This document shows, piece after piece, positions 42,496-50,249 of a stretch of DNA of 50,249 bases (position 1 is its first letter; each line of letters starts with the position of its first letter). The notes beneath the pieces were generated by a model. The model made no database searches and was not told the origin of the DNA. It worked only from the letters and a program-made list of their open reading frames with translations. The stretch lies in NCBI GenBank assembly GCA_946187695.1, contig CAMHSB010000013.1:1-50249 (forward strand). The letters run 5' to 3'. This DNA is from an uncultured Bacteroidales bacterium. GTDB taxonomy: Bacteria > Bacteroidota > Bacteroidia > Bacteroidales > Paludibacteraceae. Position numbers and translations under genes: made by a program.

Positions 42496-43620
42496 TTATT
42501 TCCCTGCTATCTCGGCAGCAATCGCGTTGAGGGCGAGGAAGCGGTAGCGCTTGGAGGTGTGAGGGAGATCACCGGCTTTGGTGGTGACTTGAGCGGCGAT
42601 GTCAGAACGGTCAAGGAGCGCCGGAGAGGGTTCGACAAGCAGGAGTCGGCCTGCTGCACAAGCCTCGAAATAGACACCCTGCGGTTTGAAATATTTATAG
42701 TGCGGGCTGTCGGGCTTGGGAAAGCCGTTTTCAAGGAGTATGATAAGCGGGAAGCCGGCTTCGCGGAGCGTGCGGGCAATCGTTTTCTCGCCTTCGGAGA
42801 TAGCGGCGGTGATATAGATAGTGCCGTTGGCGGCTTCGACGAGGCACTCGTTGCGGAGGGCGGCGATGTCGGCGGGCGTGAGGCTGCGGGAGCATTGGAG
42901 GACCGCCCGTTGCGGGTAGTCGGCGAGGAAGATATTGCCGAGCGTGGTACAAGCGATCCCACCGACGAGGGTCTGGCGATGGAGGCGGAAGAGGTCGGGG
43001 TTAGCGCGCTTAAGCGCGAGGCGGCGGGGGTTGTCCGCTATATAACGGATCATGGCATCTAATTGCCCGTCGTGGAGGAGGATACGATCGTGGTAGCCGT
43101 CGTCCCAAAAACCTGGAAGTTTTTCTCGCTCTCCGAAAGAGCGAGCACATGACACCGGCGCTGGTTTTTCTGACGCTCCGAAAGCGTCAGCACAGGACAC
43201 TCGCTGATGGTCGGTAATGGTTGCACTATCGGGGTGTTCTGTGCGCGTTCTTTCGGAGAACGCGGTCCAATACGCGCGATTCGTCCCTAATTTGAAGCCA
43301 TTCACTACTGTCCCGAGATGTACCGATATCGGCTCTTGGACAAAGAGGAGCATGTGGAGATGGTCGGGCATGACCTGTTTGCCGAGGACACGTATCTGCG
43401 GAAAATGCGAGGGGATACTCTCTACCTCTGTATTGACGGCTTTGCCAAGGTCGGAGAGATCGATATAGGCGTTCTCTGTATCGCCCGCTAACGAACCAAG
43501 CAGCGGCTGACGGTCACGCACAACGAGCGTGAGCATGTAGATGCCACGCCCTTTGTAGTCCCAGCCCTTGCAGCGCCGTAACATAGACGGGATAGTGTCA
43601 CGATAATAGTTATTTGCCAT
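42496..43620 (-). CDS. REP-associated tyrosine transposase (RAYT-like) with C-terminal extension
   Basis: 374 residues from MANNYYRDTIPSMLRRCKGW; a frame opening at 43770 runs through the promoter and was rejected. The Y1-transposase domain has GRGIYMLTLVVRDRQPLLG, HUH in PDHLHMLL (His87, His89), FWDDGYHDRIL and the candidate catalytic Tyr193 in IRYIADNP. Between HUH and Tyr is a repeated low-conservation insert encoded by palindromes (residues about 119-168). After about 215 a further domain (GTIYITAAISEGEKTIARTL; FPLIILLENGF; GVYFEACAAGRLLL) resembles a Rossmann DprA/LOG-like fold. No flanking IS ends or target duplications were seen, so it is more likely a domesticated RAYT than an active IS. 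Confidence 0.8.
   Translation of the reverse strand: MANNYYRDTIPSMLRRCKGWDYKGRGIYMLTLVVRDRQPLLGSLAGDTENAYIDLSDLGKAVNTEVESIPSHFPQIRVLGKQVMPDHLHMLLFVQEPISVHLGTVVNGFKLGTNRAYWTAFSERTRTEHPDSATITDHQRVSCADAFGASEKPAPVSCARSFGEREKLPGFWDDGYHDRILLHDGQLDAMIRYIADNPRRLALKRANPDLFRLHRQTLVGGIACTTLGNIFLADYPQRAVLQCSRSLTPADIAALRNECLVEAANGTIYITAAISEGEKTIARTLREAGFPLIILLENGFPKPDSPHYKYFKPQGVYFEACAAGRLLLVEPSPALLDRSDIAAQVTTKAGDLPHTSKRYRFLALNAIAAEIAGK
43125..43263. repeat. Three palindromic (REP-like) hairpins inside the transposase gene
   Basis: CTCGCTC-TCCGAAA-GAGCGAG (43125-43145), CTGACGC-TCCGAAA-GCGTCAG (43170-43190), and on the other strand CGCGTTC-TCCGAAA-GAACGCG (43244-43264). Each has a 7-bp stem and the same 7-nt loop, while stem sequences differ but still pair. 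The two plus-strand copies are 45 bp apart. All copies are followed by GCACA-N-(G/A)ACAC. Confidence 0.9.
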
Positions 43621-43629
43621 TTTCGGGCA

Positions 43630-43660
43630 CAAAGGTACGAAAAAAGCGGCATATATGCAA
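43630..43660 (-). promoter_or_regulatory. Promoter of the transposase gene
   Basis: On the minus strand TACCTTTG (43637-43630), preceded by G, a 20-nt spacer beginning CATATATGCC and TTG (43660-43658). Start near 43625, so an almost leaderless message. Confidence 0.7.
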
Positions 43661-43745
43661 GAGGAAATGAAAAATTGCAGCAAAAATGAGACAGAAAAAT
43701 GCAAATAAGAAGGAATATAAAAATCCCCCCGCTCCATAAAAAAAA

Positions 43746-43769
43746 TGACATACGCAAATTTGTATGCCA
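43746..43769 (-). terminator. Terminator after the LRR protein gene
   Basis: On the minus strand TGGCATAC pairs with GTATGTCA (8 bp, one G-U) across an 8-nt loop and is followed by eight T. Same family as those at 1474 and 37707, but with no promoter fused to it. Confidence 0.7.
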
Positions 43770-43778
43770 TTTTTTTGA

Positions 43779-43859
43779 ATTTTTGTTTGGCGAAATAGCG
43801 CCAAAAAGTAAACAGCTAATATGCGCGCGGGGAATTAGCCCCGCGAGCAGGACCTTATT
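43779..43859 (-). repeat. 3' element downstream of the LRR gene, copy B of a two-copy intergenic repeat
   Basis: Same order as copy A (39103-39184): from the stop codon, hairpin CGCGGGG/CCCCGCG (43826-43832 with 43839-43845, loop 6 nt), then TTTGGCG/CGCCAAA (43786-43792 with 43799-43805, loop 6 nt). Confidence 0.65.
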
Positions 43860-44994
43860 CGAGGTGTTGACCGGTGAGGGTGAAGGTGCGGTTGGAGCGG
43901 CGGATGAGGACTTGGCCGTTGTGGAGAAGTTTGGTAGCCTGTGCGGGAGTACCAGAGAGTTGGTTAAGTCCTTCCGTATCATCGATGATACCGGCGGGTA
44001 TCTGCGAAAGCGGTTTGATGGAGCCGAAGTTTTTCCATTGGTTGGCTGCTTTGTAGGCTTCTACGCTCTCGTCCGGAACGTACAGCACGGCTGCGCTGAC
44101 GTTGGTGTCGTAGAATGAGTTCATACCGAGATCCGGAGCCGCAACGGCCATACAAACGACGTTTTTCAGATTCTTCATGGAGAAAGAATACATGTCCGTG
44201 GAAAGGAGTCCGCTTCCGATAATAAGCGTTTCCATTGCATCGCAGTCGTCAAAAGCATATTTTCCTACCGTTTCTACGCTGTTGGGCAGTTCCACGGCGG
44301 TGATAGCAAAGCAGGAAAAGAAAGCATAGCTGTTGATAATTTTAACGCCATCTTTTACTTGGACACGCCCCTTTGCAAAAGCGGAGCAAGCACTAAGCGT
44401 TGTATTGTTATTGGCGTCATAGACCATCGGATCTTCCACGATGCCATTCACGGTACGTGCGCCGGCATCCGGTTTGTCCTCGCGGCCTTCCGAATAGGCT
44501 ACATTCGGAATCCACTTAAAGGCTTCGAACCTGATCTCCGTAACATTAGCCGGTACAGAAAGATTGGTCAGCGAGTAGCAACCGTTCAGGGCGTGTTGCG
44601 CGATCAAGGTCAAGTTCGGGCCGATAGCAAAAGTATGGATGGAATAGCAATCCTGGAAGGCGTATTGATTAAGCAGAACAAGGCTTTGCGGCAGCACGAC
44701 ATCCTTGATGGATTTGGCGCCGCTAAAAGCATATGAGCCGATAGAGGTTAAGCCTTCCGGCAGATTCAGGTACTCGATTTCCTCGATGTATGGCTGCCAA
44801 GGCTTGTCCGATGGACCGTAATTGGGAATGACCCGTTTGTCCGATCCTGTGAGCGTGAAGGAAAGGGTCTTGGTGTCGGTGTTATAGGACCAATCCACAT
44901 TCACGGTGTCGGCACAAGTGCCAGGAATAACTTCTGCTTTAGCAGTAAAGACGAATGCGCTGAGGAGCGCTACGAGAGTAAAGATTTTACGCAT
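43855..44994 (-). CDS. Secreted leucine-rich repeat (BspA-like, LRR_5) protein
   Basis: 379 residues from MRKIFTLVALLSAFVFTAKA (signal peptide). Consecutive LRR_5 units of BspA type follow (LPEGLTSIGSYAFSGAKSIK, LPQSLVLLNQYAFQDCYSIH, VPANVTEIRFEAFKWIP, KIINSYAFFSCFAIT, LPNSVETVGKYAFDDCDAME). The tail is LLHNGQVLIRRSNRTFTLTG, a common end of secreted gut Bacteroidales proteins that resembles a T9SS-type sorting tail. The longer frame to 45045 overlaps the promoter and was rejected. Confidence 0.88.
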   Translation of the reverse strand: MRKIFTLVALLSAFVFTAKAEVIPGTCADTVNVDWSYNTDTKTLSFTLTGSDKRVIPNYGPSDKPWQPYIEEIEYLNLPEGLTSIGSYAFSGAKSIKDVVLPQSLVLLNQYAFQDCYSIHTFAIGPNLTLIAQHALNGCYSLTNLSVPANVTEIRFEAFKWIPNVAYSEGREDKPDAGARTVNGIVEDPMVYDANNNTTLSACSAFAKGRVQVKDGVKIINSYAFFSCFAITAVELPNSVETVGKYAFDDCDAMETLIIGSGLLSTDMYSFSMKNLKNVVCMAVAAPDLGMNSFYDTNVSAAVLYVPDESVEAYKAANQWKNFGSIKPLSQIPAGIIDDTEGLNQLSGTPAQATKLLHNGQVLIRRSNRTFTLTGQHLE

Positions 44995-45031
44995 AATAAT
45001 GTGAGTTTTGAGTAAATAACTATTTGCGGGG

Positions 45032-45062
45032 CAAAGGTACAACAAATTTTTGATATATGCAA
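45032..45062 (-). promoter_or_regulatory. Promoter of the LRR protein gene
   Basis: On the minus strand TACCTTTG (45039-45032), preceded by G, a 20-nt spacer beginning CATATATCAA and TTG (45062-45060). It is divergent from the bactofilin promoter 48 bp away. Confidence 0.8.
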
Positions 45063-45110
45063 GCGGAAAGGGGATTTTTTAGAAAAAAGTAAGGAAAAAC
45101 GCGCGGGCGC

Positions 45111-45141
45111 TTGCGTATATGGATTTTTTTTTGTACCTTTG
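45111..45141 (+). promoter_or_regulatory. Promoter of the bactofilin-porE-thyA unit
   Basis: TTG (45111-45113), a 20-nt spacer beginning CGTATATGGA and ending in G, then TACCTTTG (45134-45141). Start near 45147. The sequence before it (CGCGGGCGCTTGCGTAT) nearly repeats the one before 20921. Confidence 0.8.
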
Positions 45142-45159
45142 CGCCCGATTTTGGATATT

Positions 45160-45192
45160 ATGGCCAAAAGCGAACAAAAAGACAAAAAATAA
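45160..45192 (+). CDS. Possible ten-residue leader peptide
   Basis: An ATG soon after the predicted transcript start opens a ten-codon frame, MAKSEQKDKK, ending in TAA 31 nt before the bactofilin start. It may be a leader peptide or chance; nothing else is visible in 44995-45223 besides the two promoters. Confidence 0.3.
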   Translation: MAKSEQKDKK

Positions 45193-45223
45193 TAGGAATT
45201 AATAATAAAAACAGAATAGAATT

Positions 45224-45589
45224 ATGGCAAATGACAAACAACAGAGCGGTTTGATGTTCAATGCGTTGACCGCAGGAAGTAAGATTGTAGGTAACATTAC
45301 CGCGGACAGCGATTTCCGCGTGGATGGTTTGATCGAGGGTGATCTGAACTGTACGGGTAAGGTAGTGATCGGCGAAGGCGGTAAGGTCAAAGGTACGATT
45401 AACTGCGCGAACGCTGAGATCATGGGGCTGATGGAAGGCAAGATCAACTGCAGCCAGCAGCTTAGTCTGCGTACGAGCGGTAAGATCGTGGGTGATGTAA
45501 AGACGAAGACGCTGATTGTTGAGCCGGGTGCAACGTTTAACGGTACTTGCTCGATGGGCGTAGAGAAGGTTGCAGCGCCTGTTAAATAA
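45224..45589 (+). CDS. Bactofilin (polymer-forming cytoskeletal protein)
   Basis: A 121-residue protein. The central beta-helix of repeated strands (GSKIVGNITADSDFRVDGLI, GDLNCTGKVVIGEGGKVKGT, AEIMGLMEGKINC, GKIVGDVKTKTLIVEPGATF) defines the bactofilin (DUF583) family, with short disordered ends. It polymerises without nucleotide and scaffolds cell-shape or wall enzymes. It is the first large gene of the unit, 9 nt before DUF1015. Confidence 0.93.
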   Translation: MANDKQQSGLMFNALTAGSKIVGNITADSDFRVDGLIEGDLNCTGKVVIGEGGKVKGTINCANAEIMGLMEGKINCSQQLSLRTSGKIVGDVKTKTLIVEPGATFNGTCSMGVEKVAAPVK

Positions 45590-45598
45590 GAGAGAAAT

Positions 45599-46873
45599 AT
45601 GAGAATTAAACCTTTTAAGGGAATACGACCGCCGAAGGAGTTGGTGGAACAGGTGAGTAGCCGGCCGTACGATGTGCTGAACAGTGAAGAGGCACGGACA
45701 GAGGCGGCGGGTAATGCGATGAGTCTGTATCATATCATCAAGCCGGAGATCAATTTTATGCCCGGTACGGATGAGCACGACCCGCGGGTGTATCCGGAGG
45801 CAAAACAGCAGTATCAGCGGTTTAAGCTCAAAGGCTGGTTGGTGCAAGACCAGGATCCGCATTACTATGTCTATGCGCAGACCATCTTGGCGGATAATCC
45901 GTTGTCCGGAGGTAAGGAGAAGACCCAGTACGGCCTGGTGGTTGGTGCGTGGGTGGATGATTATCTGGAAGGACGGATCAAGAAGCACGAGTTGACACGT
46001 CGGGACAAAGAGGAAGACCGAATGAAACACGTGCGGACCTTAAATGCCAACATGGAGCCGGTATTCTTTGCCTACCCTCACCGCGACGACCTTGATAAGA
46101 TCGTAGAGGACGTATGTAAGAGCAAACCCGAGTACGATTTTGTGGCGGCTCCGGAAGGATTCAGGCATACTTTCTGGGTGATCGAGGACAAGAAAACGAT
46201 CGACCAGATCACGGAGATCTTTGCACAGATTCCGGCGATGTATATCGCGGACGGACACCATCGTTCAGCGGCAGCGGCCGGCGTAGGACAGGAATTAAAA
46301 ATTAAAAATGAAAAATTAAAAATTAAGGTTCCTGAGTACGAGTATTTCTTAGCCGTTTGTTTCCCGGATAACCAGCTCAACATTATCGACTATAACCGCG
46401 TGGTGAAAGATCTGAACGGACTTAGCGAGGAGGAGTTCCTTAGTAAGTTGGCGGAAGATTTCGAGGTCGAAGAAAAGGGCTCGGAGATCTATAAGCCGAA
46501 CAAACTGCATAATTTCAGCCTCTATCTGGGCGGGAAATGGTATAGCTTGACGGCGAAAGCAGGTCGGTACGATGACAACGATCCGATCGGCGTGCTGGAT
46601 GTGACGATCTCGAGTAACCTGATACTGGATAAGATCTTGGGCATCAAGGATCTGCGCTCGGACAAGCGTATCGATTTCGTGGGCGGTATCCGCGGACTTG
46701 GTGAGTTGAAGCGGAGAGTGGATAGCGGTGAGATGAAAGTAGCGCTGGCACTCTACCCTGTTACGATGCAGCAGATTATTGATATCGCGGATAGCGGCAA
46801 TATTATGCCGCCGAAAACGACGTGGTTTGAACCCAAACTGAGATCGGGACTTGTGATTCATGAATTGGACTAA
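45599..46873 (+). CDS. DUF1015 family protein
   Basis: A 424-residue cytoplasmic protein. MRIKPFKGIRPPKELVEQVS and SSRPYDVLNSEEA at the start, YVYAQ, MYIADGHHRSAAAAGVG near 220 and TWFEPKLRSGLVI at the end are typical of DUF1015 (PF06245). Function unknown; an HDxHR-like ADGHHR motif suggests an enzyme. A Lys-rich segment directly after it (ELKIKNEKLKIK) is encoded by a 7-bp repeat. It overlaps porE by 14 nt. Confidence 0.85.
   Translation: MRIKPFKGIRPPKELVEQVSSRPYDVLNSEEARTEAAGNAMSLYHIIKPEINFMPGTDEHDPRVYPEAKQQYQRFKLKGWLVQDQDPHYYVYAQTILADNPLSGGKEKTQYGLVVGAWVDDYLEGRIKKHELTRRDKEEDRMKHVRTLNANMEPVFFAYPHRDDLDKIVEDVCKSKPEYDFVAAPEGFRHTFWVIEDKKTIDQITEIFAQIPAMYIADGHHRSAAAAGVGQELKIKNEKLKIKVPEYEYFLAVCFPDNQLNIIDYNRVVKDLNGLSEEEFLSKLAEDFEVEEKGSEIYKPNKLHNFSLYLGGKWYSLTAKAGRYDDNDPIGVLDVTISSNLILDKILGIKDLRSDKRIDFVGGIRGLGELKRRVDSGEMKVALALYPVTMQQIIDIADSGNIMPPKTTWFEPKLRSGLVIHELD
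46293..46327. repeat. Period-7 tandem repeat inside the DUF1015 gene
   Basis: Five 7-mers: ATTAAAA, ATTAAAA, ATGAAAA, ATTAAAA, ATTAAGG. They encode LKIKNEKLKIK right after the conserved ADGHHR region. 35 bp is a multiple of the unit, and the reading frame is kept. Confidence 0.85.
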
Positions 46874-48926
46874 GTATTTCTATATTCTTTTAGCGGTACT
46901 GACGCTCACGGGGTGCAGTATACAGCAGCGGATCAAGCGGGCAGATAAGAAGTTCGCTATCGGGGAATACTATGCCGCGGCGGATATCTACAAGTCCTGT
47001 TACGGTCGTATCTCGGCCAAGACGGACAAGCCTTTGAAGGGCTACGTAGCGTACAAGCAGGGTGAGTGTTACCGGTTGATAAACAACCCGCGTGCGGTGA
47101 ATTGCTACCAGAATGCCTTGCGTAACAAGTACCAGTTGCAGGACTCGATTATCTTCCTGCATTGCGGTCAAGCGATGCAATATCAGGGCAAGTACAAAGA
47201 TGCCGCCAAGAGTTATGAGTTGTATCTGGAAGCCCATCCTGACAGCTATGTAGCACAGGCCGGTAAGTACGCTTGCTCGAAGATCGATGAATGGAAACGC
47301 GAGACGAGCCGGTACAAAGTAAGTGAAGCGAAGGAATTTAACCAAAAGCGTGCAAGCACCTTCGCACCGATGTTTATCGGAGACGATAAAGATGCGTTGA
47401 TGTTCACGAGTAACCGTCAGGAGAAGAGTAAGAGCAGCACGAAGAAACTGAAACGGCCGAGTAACGTGACGGGACAGCAGTTGTTCCAACTCTACCAGAC
47501 GCGCAAGAACGCCGCGGGCTTATGGGAAGATATCGTGCTGGCAGAAGGGCTGTGTGACGCACCGGAAGAGGAAGAACAGCAGAACGACTCCACAGGTGGC
47601 GGTAAGGCTGCCGGCGCAGCGGAGATGGGTGTTTGTTCGTTTACCAAAGACGGCCGCACGATGCTGTTCACCTACTCGAAGCCGATCAACGGTCAAGATT
47701 TAGGTGCCAAGATATACAAGAGCGATCGTGCGAGCGGAGAATGGAGCGAGGCACAGGAAGTGAAACTGTTTGCGGACAGCTCCATCACGGTGGGTCACCC
47801 GGCGTTGAATCCTGCGGGGGATACGCTGTATTTCGTTTGCGACGACCCGCGCGGTGAAGGCGGTAAGGATATCTGGTGCGCCGAGATGGATAACGGCGAA
47901 TGGGTGAACCCGCAGCCGCTGGGCAAGGGCATCAACACCTCGGCTGACGAGATGTATCCATACGTGCATGCCGACGGAACGCTGTATTTTGCAAGTAACG
48001 GTCATCCCGGATACGGCGGTTTGGATATCTTCAAAGCCGTGCGGGACACGACGAACAAAGACTCAGTTGTTTGGGTCCTCTACAACATGGGTGCGCCGTT
48101 CAACGGCACGGGAGACGATTTCGGTATCACGTTCGAGGGTGAGAGCCAAAACGGATTCTTTAGTTCGAACAGAGGCGACAAGAAGGGCTTTGACAAAATC
48201 TATCGCTTTGTACTGCCGGAAATGGAGTTTTTGGTAGAAGGTGCAGTGACGGACGAACAGGGCAATGCGCTGAGTGAGGCGGTATTGCGTATCGTCGGCT
48301 CGGACGGCACGAACAGTAAGCTTAATGCCCGTCGAGACGGCACGTATAAGATCAAACTCAAAAAGGATGTCAAGTACGTAATGCTGGCTACCTGCCGCGG
48401 GCACCTGAACGCCAAAGAGCAGTGGAACACGCTCGGCTTGAAGGACAGCAAGACCTACAATGTCAATTTCGCTCTGAACCCTATTTCACGACCGGTGAAG
48501 ATGGAAAATATCTTCTACGAGTTCGGAAAATGGGATATCACAAAGGCTTCAGAGGCAGAGTTGGAGAAGTTAGTCAAACTGCTGAACGACAACCCCAATA
48601 TCACGATCGAGTTGAGTGCCCACACGGATATGAAAGGTACGGATGAGTTCAATAACGAGTTGAGTCAGAAACGTGCACAGAGTTGCTGCGATTTCCTCAA
48701 ACAACGCGGTATTGAGAGCGAGCGTCTGACACCGGTGGGATACGGAAAGACGAAACCGGTGGTTTGCGACAAAGCGCTCAACAAGCAGTATCCGTGGATA
48801 CCGGTGGAGCAAGTGCTGGACGAAGCGTTCATTACTCCCCTACCCGCGGACAAACAGGAGATCTGCAACCAGATCAACCGTCGTACCGAGTTCAAGGTAC
48901 TCAAGACAACGTATAAATTGTATTAA
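46860..48926 (+). CDS. porE: PorE-like T9SS lipoprotein (TPR, PD40 propeller, CRD, OmpA)
   Basis: A 688-residue protein. It has a lipoprotein signal with lipobox LTLTGC (Cys19). TPR units follow (about 30-160; [32 protein letters not shown]). PD40 propeller repeats (AMFT-like [55 protein letters not shown]) are next, then a carboxypeptidase-regulatory-like domain ([20 protein letters not shown]) and a C-terminal OmpA domain from about 545 ([20 protein letters not shown]). This is the domain order described for PorE, which tethers the T9SS to peptidoglycan. Confidence 0.85.
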   Translation: MNWTKYFYILLAVLTLTGCSIQQRIKRADKKFAIGEYYAAADIYKSCYGRISAKTDKPLKGYVAYKQGECYRLINNPRAVNCYQNALRNKYQLQDSIIFLHCGQAMQYQGKYKDAAKSYELYLEAHPDSYVAQAGKYACSKIDEWKRETSRYKVSEAKEFNQKRASTFAPMFIGDDKDALMFTSNRQEKSKSSTKKLKRPSNVTGQQLFQLYQTRKNAAGLWEDIVLAEGLCDAPEEEEQQNDSTGGGKAAGAAEMGVCSFTKDGRTMLFTYSKPINGQDLGAKIYKSDRASGEWSEAQEVKLFADSSITVGHPALNPAGDTLYFVCDDPRGEGGKDIWCAEMDNGEWVNPQPLGKGINTSADEMYPYVHADGTLYFASNGHPGYGGLDIFKAVRDTTNKDSVVWVLYNMGAPFNGTGDDFGITFEGESQNGFFSSNRGDKKGFDKIYRFVLPEMEFLVEGAVTDEQGNALSEAVLRIVGSDGTNSKLNARRDGTYKIKLKKDVKYVMLATCRGHLNAKEQWNTLGLKDSKTYNVNFALNPISRPVKMENIFYEFGKWDITKASEAELEKLVKLLNDNPNITIELSAHTDMKGTDEFNNELSQKRAQSCCDFLKQRGIESERLTPVGYGKTKPVVCDKALNKQYPWIPVEQVLDEAFITPLPADKQEICNQINRRTEFKVLKTTYKLY

Positions 48927-48927
48927 G

Positions 48928-49722
48928 ATGCAACAATATTTGGATTTATGCAAGCGTGTGCTGGAAGAAGGCACCGTGAAACACGACCGGACGGGCACGG
49001 GAACGATGTCGGTGTTTGGTCACCAGATGCGGTTTAAAATGGCGGACGGTTTTCCGCTCCTGACCACGAAGAAGCTGCATTTGAAGTCGATTATCTATGA
49101 GCTGTTGTGGTTCTTACAGGGCGACACGAACGTGAAGTATCTGCAAGATCACGGCGTACGTATATGGAACGAATGGGCCGATGAGAACGGTGAGTTGGGA
49201 CCTGTCTATGGGCATCAATGGAGGTCTTGGCCCGACTATAACGGCGGACATATCGACCAGATCAAAAACCTCGTGGAGCAGATCAAGAACAACCCGGACA
49301 GTCGGCGCTTGATGGTGAGTGCATGGAATGTGGCGGAAGTGGAGAAAATGGCCTTGCCGCCGTGTCACTGTCTGTTTCAGTTCTATGTGGCGGACGGCAA
49401 GTTGAGTCTGCAACTCTATCAACGTAGCGCGGATATCTTCCTGGGTGTACCGTTTAATATCGCCAGCTATGCGCTGTTGCTGCAGATGATGGCGCAGGTG
49501 ACGGGACTGAAGTGCGGTGATTTTGTGCACACGCTGGGCGACGCGCATATTTACCTCAACCACCTGGAGCAGGTGAAACTACAGTTGACACGTGAGCCGA
49601 GGGCATTGCCGAAGATGATTATTAACCCCGAGGTGAAGGACCTTTTCGGCTTCCAATACGAGGATTTTACTTTAGAAGGATACGACCCGCATCCTCATAT
49701 CGCGGGAGTTGTTAGCGTATGA
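48928..49722 (+). CDS. thyA: Thymidylate synthase
   Basis: A 264-residue enzyme, the E. coli length. It makes dTMP from dUMP with methylenetetrahydrofolate. It contains [11 protein letters not shown] with the phosphate-binding Arg, [11 protein letters not shown], the catalytic Cys146 in [25 protein letters not shown] and the HIYLNHLEQ motif. It is directly followed by folA, the enzyme that regenerates the folate it consumes. Confidence 0.96.
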   Translation: MQQYLDLCKRVLEEGTVKHDRTGTGTMSVFGHQMRFKMADGFPLLTTKKLHLKSIIYELLWFLQGDTNVKYLQDHGVRIWNEWADENGELGPVYGHQWRSWPDYNGGHIDQIKNLVEQIKNNPDSRRLMVSAWNVAEVEKMALPPCHCLFQFYVADGKLSLQLYQRSADIFLGVPFNIASYALLLQMMAQVTGLKCGDFVHTLGDAHIYLNHLEQVKLQLTREPRALPKMIINPEVKDLFGFQYEDFTLEGYDPHPHIAGVVSV

Positions 49723-50207
49723 TCAGTATTATTGTGGCGATCGCGGAGAATTATGCGATCGGAAAGAAAGGTGATTTGCTGTGTCACATGCCGGCGGACT
49801 TGAAACATTTCAAGACGATCACGAGCGGGCACACGGTCATGATGGGAGAGCGGACGTTCCTGTCGCTACCCAAGCACCCGCTGCCGAATCGGCGCAATAT
49901 CGTGCTGACGGACGAGAAGGGAAAGACGTTCGAAGGCGCGGAAACCGTGTATTCGCTGGACGAGATGGTAGCGAAAGTACGCCCGGACGAAGAGGCTTTT
50001 GTGATTGGCGGCGGCATGGTGTACCGGCAGATGATGGAGCGCGCGGACAAACTCTATATCACGCATATTCATCACAGTTGGCCCGACGCGGATACTTTCT
50101 TCCCGGAGATCGATCCGACCGTTTGGAAGCAGTTGAGTGCAGAACGGCACGCAGCAGACGAAAATAACCCCTACGATTATACATTCGCAGAGTATGGCAG
50201 ACGATAA
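49719..50207 (+). CDS. folA: Dihydrofolate reductase
   Basis: A 162-residue NADPH enzyme. The start [20 protein letters not shown], then [13 protein letters not shown] [30 protein letters not shown] and [13 protein letters not shown] are standard DHFR blocks; the catalytic acid is Asp27-like in [10 protein letters not shown]. The overlap with thyA is ATGA (4 nt) and with ettA 14 nt. Confidence 0.95.
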   Translation: MISIIVAIAENYAIGKKGDLLCHMPADLKHFKTITSGHTVMMGERTFLSLPKHPLPNRRNIVLTDEKGKTFEGAETVYSLDEMVAKVRPDEEAFVIGGGMVYRQMMERADKLYITHIHHSWPDADTFFPEIDPTVWKQLSAERHAADENNPYDYTFAEYGRR

Positions 50208-50249
50208 GAAGATTATTTTCTCGATGGTGGGTCTGAACAAGAGTTTCGG
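50194..50249 (+). CDS. ettA: ABC-F ATPase EttA-like, N-terminal fragment (cut by window edge)
   Basis: Eighteen codons from the ATG at 50194 read [18 protein letters not shown]. This opening is characteristic of EttA (energy-dependent translational throttle A) in Bacteroidales. It overlaps the end of folA. Too little is visible to confirm the Walker motifs. Confidence 0.65.
   Translation, partial: MADDKKIIFSMVGLNKSF

Noticed and set aside
42496..43770. Complete IS200/IS605 insertion sequence
   Set aside because: No subterminal end hairpins or tnpB were recognised, and the gene has a normal host-type promoter. A domesticated RAYT is more likely.

Overview
The window is chromosomal DNA from a member of the Bacteroidota, most likely order Bacteroidales. 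The evidence is internal. Nearly every intergenic promoter has the Bacteroidota -7 box TAnnTTTG with a TTG/TTTG about 20 nt upstream, and Shine-Dalgarno sequences are absent. The gene content also fits: a V-type ATPase operon with DUF2764, a PorE-like type IX secretion (T9SS) lipoprotein, a gliding-motility-type T9SS C-terminal domain, a GldF-like permease, and a phosphoglycerate dehydrogenase that carries Lys where the catalytic His is usual. No rRNA, tRNA or CRISPR array was found.

Layout. (1) 1-1419, minus: start of a V-type ATPase operon (subunit E, DUF2764, subunit A cut by the window edge). (2) 1512-11480, minus: a long head-to-tail housekeeping unit (SIMPL protein, gyrA, TPR protein, yqgF, def, mntP, DUF3109, cinA, an OmpA/PD40 protein, a lipoprotein esterase) with one clear promoter at 11510-11541. 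(3) 11676-20601, plus: an exopolysaccharide or capsule locus. A structured leader of about 300 nt ends in an intrinsic terminator, followed by an Fe-S F420-dehydrogenase-beta-like protein, an acyltransferase, a pyruvyl transferase, a beta-propeller protein, three glycosyltransferases, a small unknown protein and UDP-galactopyranose mutase (glf). Its first five genes are much more AT-rich than the rest of the window. (4) 21129-27587, plus: pheT, prfC, a nucleoside-type transporter, a GldF-like permease and a phosphodiesterase. (5) 27650-28004, plus: a promoter, three exact 48-bp repeats that each fold into a hairpin, a further structured region and a strong terminator. This looks like an uncharacterised non-coding RNA. 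(6) 28030-37668, minus: M3 peptidase, T9SS cargo, serA, serC, a biotin-dependent carboxyltransferase, a Wzi-like outer-membrane protein, an OmpH/Skp protein and a small membrane protein. (7) 37755-39904, minus: a PrsW-like protease, a hypothetical protein, dtd and a small membrane protein. (8) 39967-44994, minus: an accessory region. It holds an EcoRI-family adenine methyltransferase with an overlapping DUF262-HNH nuclease (a compact restriction-modification pair) behind a long structured leader, then a REP-associated tyrosine transposase carrying palindromes in its own coding sequence, then an LRR (BspA-like) secreted protein. (9) 45134-50249, plus: bactofilin, DUF1015, porE-like, thyA, folA and the start of an ettA-type ABC-F gene.

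The observations most worth following are the tandem-hairpin RNA (27683-28004), the structured leader and start-codon hairpin of the restriction-modification operon (42111-42408), the three palindromes sharing a TCCGAAA loop inside the transposase gene (43125-43263), the terminator and possible antiterminator in the polysaccharide leader (11933-12007), terminator hairpins fused to promoters (1455-1497 and 37688-37736), and period-7 tandem repeats at gene boundaries.

All domain calls come from reading protein sequence without database searches. RNA structures were paired by eye, without energy calculation.
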